This document shows positions 8,097 to 15,419 of a DNA stretch of 42,969 nucleotides, one piece after another. The stretch is from Gammaproteobacteria bacterium. Lineage in GTDB: Bacteria; Actinomycetota; Acidimicrobiia; Spongiisociales; UBA4744. The stretch's first letter is position 1. Every line of letters begins with the position of its first letter. The position numbers were made by a program, and so were the translations under genes. The stretch lies in NCBI GenBank assembly GCA_011682695.1, contig JAACED010000023.1:1-42969 (forward strand), in the 5' to 3' direction. The notes under the pieces were generated by a model. The model saw nothing but the letters and a program-made list of their open reading frames with translations. It made no database searches and was not told where the DNA came from.

Positions 8097-10220
8097 CTAC
8101 TCGGCGTGACCGAACGCCTTGATCTCTTCTACTTCCTGCACCGACAGCTCGCGCGGAACCTCGCCACGGGCCAGCTTCTCACTCTGGACATGGTGGCGGA
8201 TGTCCTCGACGACCTCGGGGTTCGACAACGTTGTCGTATCCCCGACATCGGCGAAATTGGAGATTCCAGCGATAACCCTGCGCATGATCTTTCCGGAGCG
8301 GGTCTTGGGCATGTCCGGGACTATCCAGACGTTCTTCGGTCGCGCGATCTTTCCGATCTTGGTCTCAATCGCCTTGGCTACCTTGGCCTCTATGTCTTTG
8401 CTCGGAGTGAGCCCCGGTCTCAACGAGATGTACATTTCCACGGCCCGGCCGCGGATCTCATCCATCACCGGGACGGCGGCCGCCTCGCCGATCTCCTCGA
8501 CGGTCATGCTCGCCGACTCGAGCTCTTTGGTCCCCAGCCGGTGTCCCGCGACGTTGATGACGTCGTCAATTCGGCCAAGGATCCGGAAGTAGCCGTCGGC
8601 TGCTTGGACGGCGGCGTCGCCGGCCAGATACGGCCAGTCGCGCCAGTCCTTGCTGTCTTTGTCCCGGCAGTACCTCTCGTAGTAGGTCTCGACGAATCGG
8701 TCGGGTTGTCTCCAGATCGTCTGGAAGATGCCGGGCCACGGGTTGCGGATGCAGATGTTCCCGGCCCGGCCGCTTCCGGCCTCGACTGCGTTGTCGTCGT
8801 CGTCGTAGATCACGGGGTAGATCCCGAGGACTCCAGGGCCGCAGCTGCCAGGCTTCATCGGCTGGAGGGCAGGCAGGGTGCTGCCGAGGAAGCCGCCGTT
8901 CTCGGTCTGCCACCAGGTGTCGACGATGACCGCTTCGCCTTTGCCGACGACATCGTGGTACCAGCGCCAGACATCGGGCTCGATCGGCTCACCCACCGTC
9001 GTCATGTGCTTGAAGTGGTAGTCGTATTTCTTCGGTTCCTCCGGGCCGAGCTTGCGCAGCATCCGGATCGTCGTTGGGGCGGTGTGAAAGATGTTCACGC
9101 CGAGCCGCTCGGCGATCCGCCAGGGCCGACCCGCGTCCGGATACGCAGGGGCTCCCTCGTACAGCACGCTTGTCGTCCCGAGCGCCAGAGGGCCATAAAC
9201 GATGTAGGAGTGACCGGTGATCCACCCGATGTCCGCAAAGCACCAGTAGGTGTCCTCGGGGTGGATGTCCTGGTAGTACTTCGACGTGCCGGCGACGTAG
9301 GACAGGTAACCGCCAGTGCTGTGCTGGCACCCCTTGGGCCGCGCCGTGGTGCCGCTCGTGTACATGAGGAATAGCGGGGCTTCTGCCGGCATCGAGACCG
9401 GGTCGATCACCTTCCCTCGGTAGTCCTGTAGGAGTTGGTCGACGAAGAAGTCTCGCCCCTCGACCATAGGGCTCTTCGACGCGTACTGGCCGGGATGTCG
9501 CCGCCAGACCAGCACCTTGTCGACTTCGACACCGCGTTCGCGGGCCGCTGCCACCGCCTCGTCGGCTTTGACCTTGTGGTCGATCAGCTCACCATTGCGG
9601 TAGTAGCCGTCCATTGTCACCAGGATGTGGCTCTCCGAGTCGGCGATACGCTCTCCACAGGCCTCGCCGCTGAATCCGCCAAAGACTTCGGAATGGATGA
9701 CGCCGAGACGGGCGCAGGCGAGCATGGAGACGGGCAACTCGGGGACCATCGGCAGGTGGAACGTCACCCGGTCACCGACCTTGACATCAGCGAAGCCGCG
9801 CAGGAGAGCGGCGAACTCGTTGATGCGCTTGTAGAGCTCCTGGTAGGTGATCACGTTGGTTTCTTCGGTCTCTGGCTCGGGCACCCAGATGAAGGCCGCC
9901 TTGTTGCGACTGGTCGCCAGGTGGCGGTCGACACAGTTGTAGGAGGCGTTCAGCTTCCCACCGGTGAACCACTTCCAAAGCGGCGCGTCGCTGGTGTCCA
10001 GCGTCGTGTGCCAGTAGGTGTCCCAGGTGAGCAGGTCGGCGTATTCCTTGAAACACTCGGGAAAGTGCTCCTCGCCGAATCGCTCGAAGATTGCAGGATC
10101 GGCGCCGTTCGCTTGAGCGATGAACTTCGCGGGAGGGTAGTAGTACTCCTCCTCGCGCCAATGAACGGCGATTTGTGACTCCGAGACCTGCGATTCCTGG
10201 GCGACCTGATCGTTTTCCAT
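8097..10220 (-). CDS. acsA: Acetyl-CoA synthetase (acetate--CoA ligase, AMP-forming)
   Basis: A 707-residue ANL-superfamily enzyme that activates acetate through acetyl-AMP to acetyl-CoA. Features in order: the N-terminal ACS domain, the P-loop-like YTSGTTARPKGCQH, the GGYL segment, DTWWQTENGG with the acetate-pocket Trp, the adenylate Asp in YLAGDAA, the hinge GRIDDVINVAGHRLGT, and PKTRSGKIMRR with the Lys that is reversibly acetylated in this family. The usual WWQTETGG carries Asn here, so propionate or another short acid is possible. The start ATG at 10220 has a strong AGAGGAGG Shine-Dalgarno 8 nt upstream; the longer open frame has no better start. It is monocistronic, and a 14-bp inverted repeat lies ~55 nt upstream of the start. 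Confidence 0.93.
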   Translation of the reverse strand: MENDQVAQESQVSESQIAVHWREEEYYYPPAKFIAQANGADPAIFERFGEEHFPECFKEYADLLTWDTYWHTTLDTSDAPLWKWFTGGKLNASYNCVDRHLATSRNKAAFIWVPEPETEETNVITYQELYKRINEFAALLRGFADVKVGDRVTFHLPMVPELPVSMLACARLGVIHSEVFGGFSGEACGERIADSESHILVTMDGYYRNGELIDHKVKADEAVAAARERGVEVDKVLVWRRHPGQYASKSPMVEGRDFFVDQLLQDYRGKVIDPVSMPAEAPLFLMYTSGTTARPKGCQHSTGGYLSYVAGTSKYYQDIHPEDTYWCFADIGWITGHSYIVYGPLALGTTSVLYEGAPAYPDAGRPWRIAERLGVNIFHTAPTTIRMLRKLGPEEPKKYDYHFKHMTTVGEPIEPDVWRWYHDVVGKGEAVIVDTWWQTENGGFLGSTLPALQPMKPGSCGPGVLGIYPVIYDDDDNAVEAGSGRAGNICIRNPWPGIFQTIWRQPDRFVETYYERYCRDKDSKDWRDWPYLAGDAAVQAADGYFRILGRIDDVINVAGHRLGTKELESASMTVEEIGEAAAVPVMDEIRGRAVEMYISLRPGLTPSKDIEAKVAKAIETKIGKIARPKNVWIVPDMPKTRSGKIMRRVIAGISNFADVGDTTTLSNPEVVEDIRHHVQSEKLARGEVPRELSVQEVEEIKAFGHAE

Positions 10221-10274
10221 TGCTGCGCCTCCTCTGAAAGGACGGCTCCAAGGTCCCATCCTGATTCGTCTCTT

Positions 10275-10326
10275 GAGTTCTGGCAGGAGGACTGCGTCGC
10301 TGGGTGATGCCGTCCTGCCAGAACTC
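10275..10326. repeat. Perfect 14-bp inverted repeat upstream of acs
   Basis: GAGTTCTGGCAGGA (10275-10288) and TCCTGCCAGAACTC (10313-10326) are exact reverse complements separated by 24 nt. Each arm also contains an imperfect palindrome, TYCTGSCAGRA. No T-run follows on either strand, so it does not look like an intrinsic terminator. Its place just upstream of the acs ribosome-binding site makes a paired operator the most likely role. I see no gene in the rest of 10221-10639. Confidence 0.6.
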
Positions 10327-10639
10327 TCGGCCTCGGGTCCAGGAGGTGGATTCCTGCCCCACTTCTCATCTTGGAGAGCCGGCGTCGCACCGGTCACGTC
10401 CCGGGACGTCGCCAACATGGGTGATGCCGCGCCTGCCTCGCCGGGCTCTTTCTAGCCGATTGCCGGCCCGAATGCTCGGCTCACCTCCTCGAGTTGGTCG
10501 GGATCGATGAGTCGGATCCGGCCGTTGATCAGATCGTTTGGTGGGCGAGTCCGACACATGGAGGGGAGGCTTCCCACCGCTTCGCGGAGGGCGAGCCTTC
10601 TGTTCCCTTCGTCCTCGCTCCTGCCTCGTGTTCCGTCTA

Positions 10640-11104
10640 TCAGGGTGCAGTTGTTCTGAATGGTGGAAGCAGGAGGGCGAGTTGTTGTGCGGGGAGACCT
10701 CCGTCGGTCTTGGGGGTAAGGTCGAGAACTCGCGTGCGGTACGTATCGAGGAGGGCCTGGTTGTCGCATCCCAGTTGAAGGGTGCGCCGTCTGATGGCGT
10801 CGGTTCGGTCCCGATACTGTCGCTGCACCATCACGGCGGGCGGAGTTGCGCCATCGAAGTCGGCTTGGGTGAGGTCAGCGCTGGCGGTGATGAGAGTTTC
10901 AGCCGAAGCCATCGCTACATCGACCAGCCGATCGCAGGAATGCACGGCCTGAGGGTCGGACGGTACGGCCCCCTGACAGGCCGAAGCCACCAGTATCACA
11001 CCCAGCACCAGTACGAGGCGCCTTGCAGGCCGACCGGCTTTCCTGCGTTCCAATAGCAGACGCCGGCCTGAGATGCGGCCGTCCGGAAGGGCAGACAGGA
11101 TCAT
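10640..11104 (-). CDS. Putative lipoprotein of unknown function
   Basis: A 154-residue protein I do not recognise. A basic stretch (ERRKAGRPARR) precedes a hydrophobic segment, LVLVLGVILVASAC, whose final Cys near residue 43 fits a permissive lipobox, so it is probably lipidated and outside the membrane. The mature part is helical and charged, with three further Cys. ATG at 11104 overlaps the stop of the upstream gene (ATGA), so the two exported proteins are translated as a unit; a later start nearer the signal sequence is possible. Confidence 0.6.
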   Translation of the reverse strand: MILSALPDGRISGRRLLLERRKAGRPARRLVLVLGVILVASACQGAVPSDPQAVHSCDRLVDVAMASAETLITASADLTQADFDGATPPAVMVQRQYRDRTDAIRRRTLQLGCDNQALLDTYRTRVLDLTPKTDGGLPAQQLALLLPPFRTTAP

Positions 11105-11523
11105 TTCGCCGAACCGGTCCGGTACACGCCCTCGACGAGTCGCTTGTACTGCCTGTCACAGGCATCGTAGGCGGCGTCGAGAGGAGCCATCGCCTCCTGA
11201 GCGGCATCGACCTGCGGGGACCCTGGACTCGCGATGGTGATCGAGAACCCGCCGGCTCCGGGTGCCAGGTCGGCGTGGGCCTCGTACCCGACAGCCTCGA
11301 GGCAATCGACCGTGGCTTGCACAGCCTGCCCATACTCGGTGAACGTCACCTCCCCGTCGGCAAGGATCCCGGCCTGTGACTCCAACCCCTCACCCGCCGC
11401 CGCGGACCCCAACACTGCCACCCTCTGATCGGCGACACTCGCCGGTGCGGTCGTACCGACAGCCGCAGCCGAGAACCCCACCAGTGTCGCCACAGCCACT
11501 ACAAGCACGATCATCGTCTTCAT
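11101..11523 (-). CDS. Small exported protein of unknown function
   Basis: 140 residues. The start MKTMIVLVVAVATLVGFSAA is a clear Sec signal peptide. The mature protein has a motif-poor alpha/beta composition with two Cys (VDCLEAVGYEAHAD and YDACDRQYKRLVE), which could form a disulfide. A GGAGG Shine-Dalgarno lies 6 nt upstream of the ATG at 11523. The stop overlaps the start of the downstream putative lipoprotein, which also has Cys in its mature part. Function unknown. Confidence 0.7.
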   Translation of the reverse strand: MKTMIVLVVAVATLVGFSAAAVGTTAPASVADQRVAVLGSAAAGEGLESQAGILADGEVTFTEYGQAVQATVDCLEAVGYEAHADLAPGAGGFSITIASPGSPQVDAAQEAMAPLDAAYDACDRQYKRLVEGVYRTGSAK

Positions 11524-12191
11524 TCATGCCTCCATCTCAGACGTCGAGGCTTGCCGGAGCGTGACCTCCACTGACCCCAGTACCAGCCCGTGATGTCCGG
11601 GTTCGGATCACCGGAAGGTTGTCATGGGGGTCATCGCAGTAACTCGCTCGTCCGTGTATTCGCCGAACAGCGCCTTCTGGTTCCCGGGTAGATCGTCCCG
11701 CCCTTGTGCGTGGGGGGCCTGATGTGCTCCGAAACCGTGACGGCGGTCTGCCCTTCCCTGGCGAGGTGCCCGTGGCCGTGGTTGCTGACCAGATATGTCG
11801 ATGCCATGTGTAGTACCGGAAACGATCACCGCAGTTCAATATACCACCCGCGCACACTGTCGATGGACGAAATGGACTGTGGCCTTGCGAACACCTGCGA
11901 TTGTGCACGCGGGGATGCCTGTCACGCTCGCCGTCACCTGTAACGGCACCTTCCGGACACGGGACACCATCACCCTCGACACCCGAGGACACCTCATCGC
12001 CGAAACCAGCACACTGCTCGAACCCGACCCCGACCTCGATATCCCCGCGGGCGCCCAAGCTATGACCGCCACCTACACCATTCCCACCATCATCCACACC
12101 CTCGACATCACCCCCTGACACCCCACCCGGCCCACGGCGGGAACCCAGACGGGCCTTTCGGCGATTTCGAGTCTGGTTTCATCTCGGTTGC
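11524..12191. other. Intergenic region, mostly without recognisable genes
   Basis: No gene of known family is visible. A minus-strand stretch around 11608-11680 reads ALFGEYTDERVTAMTPMTTF before a stop and could be the tail of a lost gene. The plus strand between 11913 and 12118 has strongly coding-like third positions and is listed as a doubtful ORF. Confidence 0.4.
11795..12118 (+). CDS. Doubtful hypothetical ORF, possibly a gene remnant
   Basis: A 107-codon frame. Its second half (from ATG 11913) has nearly all codons ending in G or C and reads as a Thr/Asp-rich beta-type sequence (ITLDTRGHLIAETSTLL, then AGAQAMTATYTIPTI). The first half lacks this bias, and no convincing ribosome-binding site is seen. 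It may be the 3' end of a decayed gene, or a short gene starting at 11913. It runs opposite to both neighbouring operons. Confidence 0.3.
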   Translation: MSMPCVVPETITAVQYTTRAHCRWTKWTVALRTPAIVHAGMPVTLAVTCNGTFRTRDTITLDTRGHLIAETSTLLEPDPDLDIPAGAQAMTATYTIPTIIHTLDITP

Positions 12192-12812
12192 TTACTCGGA
12201 CACCACCTCCACGGGTTGCCTGATCACCGTCCGCAGCCTGTCGGGTGCGGTCCGGCGCGGATCGCTCAGGTAGATCTCATGGTGTTTGCCCCGCAACCGG
12301 TAGCGGTGATCGGCGGCGAACTGGTGGAGCCGTGCGATGGTAGGGCCCTCCTCGGCATAGGGGCCAATGTGCATGATCTGGACAGAGAGGCCCTCTCGGA
12401 ACGACTCGAACCGCATCCTGTCGAGGGCCGGTGGGTCTTTCTTGTGGCGCACCTCTTCGATCGCAGTTTCGAAGTGGGCGACGGTGATGTGATCGGGTTG
12501 CATCATCATCGACGTCCATTTCCACGCCGTCTTGTTATCCATCGAGAACTCGGCCATGTCGTCGGTCCACCACAGGCCCTCGAGAGCCATGACCACGTAG
12601 TCGATGCCTTCGGTCCTCTTGCTCAGGAACTTCAGCGTGTAGGACATCGCATAGAGAGCCTCGAGGGCCTCCCGGTAGGCAGTCGACGTGTTCGGGTCGC
12701 CGGAACCGTCGATCATCAGGAACTGCATCTCGGGTACGTCGACGATCGAGCCTTCCTTTCCGGAAGGGTTGTAGAACTGGCGGTACTCCTTCTTCAGGTC
12801 GAGCTTGGGCAT
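12192..12812 (-). CDS. GyrI-like small-molecule-binding domain protein
   Basis: 206 residues of the GyrI-like/SOUL-fold family often annotated as YdeI/BmrR effector-domain relatives. Conserved landmarks are LKKEYRQFYNPS, VPEMQFLMIDGSGDPNTS, ALEGLWW, WKWTSMMMQPDHIT, QIMHIGPYAEEGPTI, LRGKHHEIYLSDPRRTAP and IRQPVE at the end. These stand-alone domains bind hydrophobic or cationic small molecules; some have hydrolase-type activity. No DNA-binding domain is attached. It starts 4 nt after the zinc-ribbon gene and is last in the TetR operon, suggesting a role in handling a compound sensed by the TetR protein. Confidence 0.85.
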   Translation of the reverse strand: MPKLDLKKEYRQFYNPSGKEGSIVDVPEMQFLMIDGSGDPNTSTAYREALEALYAMSYTLKFLSKRTEGIDYVVMALEGLWWTDDMAEFSMDNKTAWKWTSMMMQPDHITVAHFETAIEEVRHKKDPPALDRMRFESFREGLSVQIMHIGPYAEEGPTIARLHQFAADHRYRLRGKHHEIYLSDPRRTAPDRLRTVIRQPVEVVSE

Positions 12813-12816
12813 GTCC

Positions 12817-13062
12817 TCAGTTCTCCTTCCAGGCCGGCAACCTGGCCATCATCTCCTCCACCGCCTGGCGGGCGGCGGTCTCGTCGATGCCCTGGGTCTT
12901 CACCATGAAGGCGGTCCAACCCTCGCGGGTCTCCTGTCGCGACCGCATCGTGCCGTCGGGGCGAGCGCAGTGCAGGCAGTAGTCCTTGGTCGGGTCGCCT
13001 ACGGCGTGGTCCTCGGGCTTGCTCATCGGCATGCCACACGAGATGCATTGGGTCGTCGTCAT
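12817..13062 (-). CDS. Small zinc-ribbon protein
   Basis: 81 residues: MTTTQCISCGMPM followed by YCLHCARPDG, so C6, C9, C29 and C32 form a probable zinc ribbon, then a helical C-terminal half (GIDETAARQAVEEMMARLP). Small proteins of this type are commonly annotated as putative zinc-ribbon proteins without a known role. ATG at 13062 is chosen because it overlaps the tetR stop in ATGA and follows a GGAGGAG site; the open frame continues upstream without a comparable start. It is the middle gene of a three-gene operon. Confidence 0.8.
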   Translation of the reverse strand: MTTTQCISCGMPMSKPEDHAVGDPTKDYCLHCARPDGTMRSRQETREGWTAFMVKTQGIDETAARQAVEEMMARLPAWKEN

Positions 13063-13673
13063 ACTTCTCCTCCTTCTCCGTCGGGACGTAGCAGCCCCAA
13101 GTAGTGATCCAGCAACGTCGGGCCCCACCGCTCCACGACCGACTGCCCGGGGGCGAACAGGTCCCGGCCTCCGAGGTAGTGGTGGACAAGACCCAGCCAA
13201 GTGTTGAACAGCAGGGAGATAGGCATGCGCCGGATCTCACCGGCTGCCATCTCCTGTTCCGCCACGTTGGCCAGGTGGGCAGAGATCGCCGATTGCATTC
13301 CCAGCAGCGTGGCGCGGGCATAGGGCGGCAGGAGCGGGCCCTCCATCACCAAACGGGAATAGAAGGCCTCGTCCTCGGCGAGTCCCGCGAGGTGAGCGGT
13401 CAGCACATCGCGTACCGTGGTTCCCTCGCCGGCCAACTCGTGCGAACGTTTGGCGATCCGTCCCGCATACACGCCCACGACCGCCGCGATCAGGTCCTCC
13501 CTGGTCGAGAAGTGCACGAACACCGTCCCGTGGGCCACCCCGGCTCGTTCCGCCACATCGATTGTGCGGGTGGCGATGATGCCCTTCTCGGCCATCAGAT
13601 CATGGGCCGTCTCGATCAGCAACAACCGAGTCTGCTGTTTCCTCTCGCTACGGGTACCGGCCTGGCCGTCCAT
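13059..13673 (-). CDS. TetR/AcrR-family transcriptional regulator
   Basis: A 204-residue one-component repressor. The N-terminal HTH reads LIETAHDLMAEKGI, then TIDVAERAGVAHGTVFVHF (residues ~20-62), the standard TetR pattern; the C-terminal ligand domain is helical and family-typical. ATG 13673 is preceded by AAGGAGAGGG. Two overlapping palindromes directly upstream (13686-13714) probably bind this protein. It heads an operon with a zinc-ribbon protein and a GyrI-like binding protein. The MFS gene lies upstream on the same strand, 270 bp away, and may be part of the regulon. Confidence 0.9.
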   Translation of the reverse strand: MDGQAGTRSERKQQTRLLLIETAHDLMAEKGIIATRTIDVAERAGVAHGTVFVHFSTREDLIAAVVGVYAGRIAKRSHELAGEGTTVRDVLTAHLAGLAEDEAFYSRLVMEGPLLPPYARATLLGMQSAISAHLANVAEQEMAAGEIRRMPISLLFNTWLGLVHHYLGGRDLFAPGQSVVERWGPTLLDHYLGLLRPDGEGGEV

Positions 13674-13685
13674 CCCTCTCCTTGT

Positions 13686-13714
13686 TGAGTATGAACTCAG
13701 TGAGTGAGTACTCA
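13686..13714. promoter_or_regulatory. Probable TetR operator (double palindrome)
   Basis: TGAGT-ATGA-ACTCA (13686-13699) is followed by TGAGTACTCA (13705-13714), a perfect 10-bp palindrome, with an extra TGAGT half-site between them. On the minus strand a CATACT -10-like hexamer lies inside the first palindrome, so bound repressor would block the promoter of the tetR operon. The position directly upstream of the tetR ribosome-binding site supports autoregulation. I see nothing else between here and 13943. Confidence 0.65.
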
Positions 13715-13943
13715 GCATATGTCGGTTGGCATGAGATGTCCAGGGGGGATCCGACGTCGCACCGAAGAGGGCCTCACCGGACTCAGATCGGCGGGCGGGT
13801 CTCTGCCAAAGCGGAGCGACAGCAGAGCCTCCGGCGAACTCGGACCGGTTCAACCTTCTTATGGTCGGCGGCCGGCAGCCCGCGCAGGGTGTTCTCGATC
13901 GGGCAGTTCGGCTCGACGTTATTCGACAGGGCGAGCGCCATCG

Positions 13944-15170
13944 CTACGAAACATGGCCTTGTGTGCTTGTGCTACCGGGTTGCGCCCGGCCGCTGGCCAC
14001 GATTGCCACCATCCCTACCAGAAGCAGCGCCGTGAGCACCACGATCGCCGATTGGTAATCACCCGTGATGTCGCGCAACACACCGACGAGGGCGGGGCCG
14101 CTCGCGCCGACCAGGACGGCAATGGTCCATTGGGTGCCCATGATCCGTCCGTAGGCGGGTCCCGAGTACCAATCGGCCATGACCATGGCACGCAGTGGGA
14201 GAAGCCCACCGAATGCCAGGCCGAACAACGAGAAATGGCCGACCATCTGCCACGACTGTGTGCCGTTCACCATCAACAAGACACCGAGCGCCACGATCAG
14301 GGTGACACCTGCCTGGACCCGTGTCGCTCCGAACCGTGCCGCCAGCATGGGGGCTATCCAACGGCCGGGCAGGCTCATCGCCGAAGCGATGGCCGCCCAC
14401 AATGCAACCGTTGCCAGAGAGAAGCCGACCTCTTCGAAACGGGTCAAACGATGGGCGATGACCCCCTGGGCGGCCATGAAGGTGACCGCCATCGCCACCG
14501 TGTACAGCACGAACCTACGATCCCGAAAAAGGCCCGAGATCGAGATTCCCATCTCGGACGCTGTCGCAGCCTCACCGGCATCGCGGCTCCGTCGTGGCAG
14601 GGCAAACAGGGCGGTAGCTTCACCAACGGTGAGCAGCGTCAACGCCAGCACGAGAACCGCCGGCCGCCATCCCAGGAGAGTCACCAGTCGCTCGGCGAGT
14701 GGGATGAACACGATACCGGCCAGACCTCCGATCAGCGTGACGGTGGCCAGCACGCGGGCACGGTTGCGGGCAAGGGTCCACTGGTTGATGGCGACATAGG
14801 CCGGTTCGTAATAGATCATGGCTTGGGCAGGTCCGATGAGCAGCCACCAGGCGACGATGACCTGCCATGCCTGGGTCGAGATCGAGAAGGCGATCAGACC
14901 CAGGGAACCGAGTAGCGCTCCCACACCGACCACCGCCCGTACTCCGTGCCTGTCGGCATACCGCCCCACCGGGAGAGCGAGGAGACCACCCACGAACACC
15001 GAACCTCCGTACGCGACCGACAGAACGGTTTTCGAGAACTCCCCTCCTGCCGCATGATCGGTGACATAGACGGAGAATCCGTAGAGGATCACACCGAATC
15101 CGACCATCACGGTGGCCGACAGCGGCACGATCCAACCCGATCCGAGAGATGACGCTTCCGGGCGATCCAT
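13944..15170 (-). CDS. Major facilitator superfamily transporter
   Basis: ~408 residues with about twelve hydrophobic helices. The MFS loop 2-3 signature appears as PVGRYADRHGVRAVVG, and a weaker repeat follows in the second half (PGRWIAPMLAARFGA). The N-terminal part (VILYGFSVYVTDHAAGGEFSKT) is like OxlT/monocarboxylate-type MFS proteins of actinobacteria. Substrate unknown; organic anion or drug efflux are both possible. ATG 15170 (MDRPEASS) is placed ~20 residues before the first helix; no strong ribosome-binding site is seen. It lies 270 bp upstream of the tetR operon in the same orientation. Confidence 0.85.
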   Translation of the reverse strand: MDRPEASSLGSGWIVPLSATVMVGFGVILYGFSVYVTDHAAGGEFSKTVLSVAYGGSVFVGGLLALPVGRYADRHGVRAVVGVGALLGSLGLIAFSISTQAWQVIVAWWLLIGPAQAMIYYEPAYVAINQWTLARNRARVLATVTLIGGLAGIVFIPLAERLVTLLGWRPAVLVLALTLLTVGEATALFALPRRSRDAGEAATASEMGISISGLFRDRRFVLYTVAMAVTFMAAQGVIAHRLTRFEEVGFSLATVALWAAIASAMSLPGRWIAPMLAARFGATRVQAGVTLIVALGVLLMVNGTQSWQMVGHFSLFGLAFGGLLPLRAMVMADWYSGPAYGRIMGTQWTIAVLVGASGPALVGVLRDITGDYQSAIVVLTALLLVGMVAIVASGRAQPGSTSTQGHVS

Positions 15171-15344
15171 GTCGCATGATAGAACCCCCCCGTTCTCCTC
15201 ACTACGCGGACGGCGGACTCCTGGCCGGTCGCCCTCCGGGCCCTGAGCGTCCAGGCACCCGTGCACCGACGGCGGACCGGTTCAGCGTCGAGGTGTCTGC
15301 AAACCTGAGCTTCGCTGCGTACCGATCAGCGCTCGATCCTCGGG

Positions 15345-15383
15345 AAGAAACATTCCGGGGCGCCTTCAAGGCGCCCCGGAATG
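15345..15383 (-). terminator. Rho-independent terminator of the penicillin-acylase gene
   Basis: CATTCCGGGGCGCC (15351-15364) and GGCGCCCCGGAATG (15370-15383) form a perfect 14-bp stem with a 5-nt loop. On the minus strand it is followed by TTTCTT (15350-15345). It sits 37 nt after the stop of the acylase-family gene. The remaining bases to 15171 show no gene. Confidence 0.85.
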
Positions 15384-15419
15384 CTCGTTCCTCACTTCGA
15401 TGTCGGCAGCCGGCACCTG

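Noticed and set aside
8106-9374. Long plus-strand open frame opposite acs
   Set aside because: It mirrors the GC-rich third positions of acs, gives a Val/Asp/Arg-rich product without motifs, and lies wholly inside a certain gene.
10456-10545. Minus-strand tail reading LINGRIRLIDPDQLEEVSRAFG before a stop
   Set aside because: Protein-like and perhaps the end of a decayed gene, but too short and without a recognised family.
13704-14915. 403-codon plus-strand frame opposite the MFS gene
   Set aside because: His/Gln/Arg-rich product typical of an antisense shadow; the minus strand has clear MFS helices.
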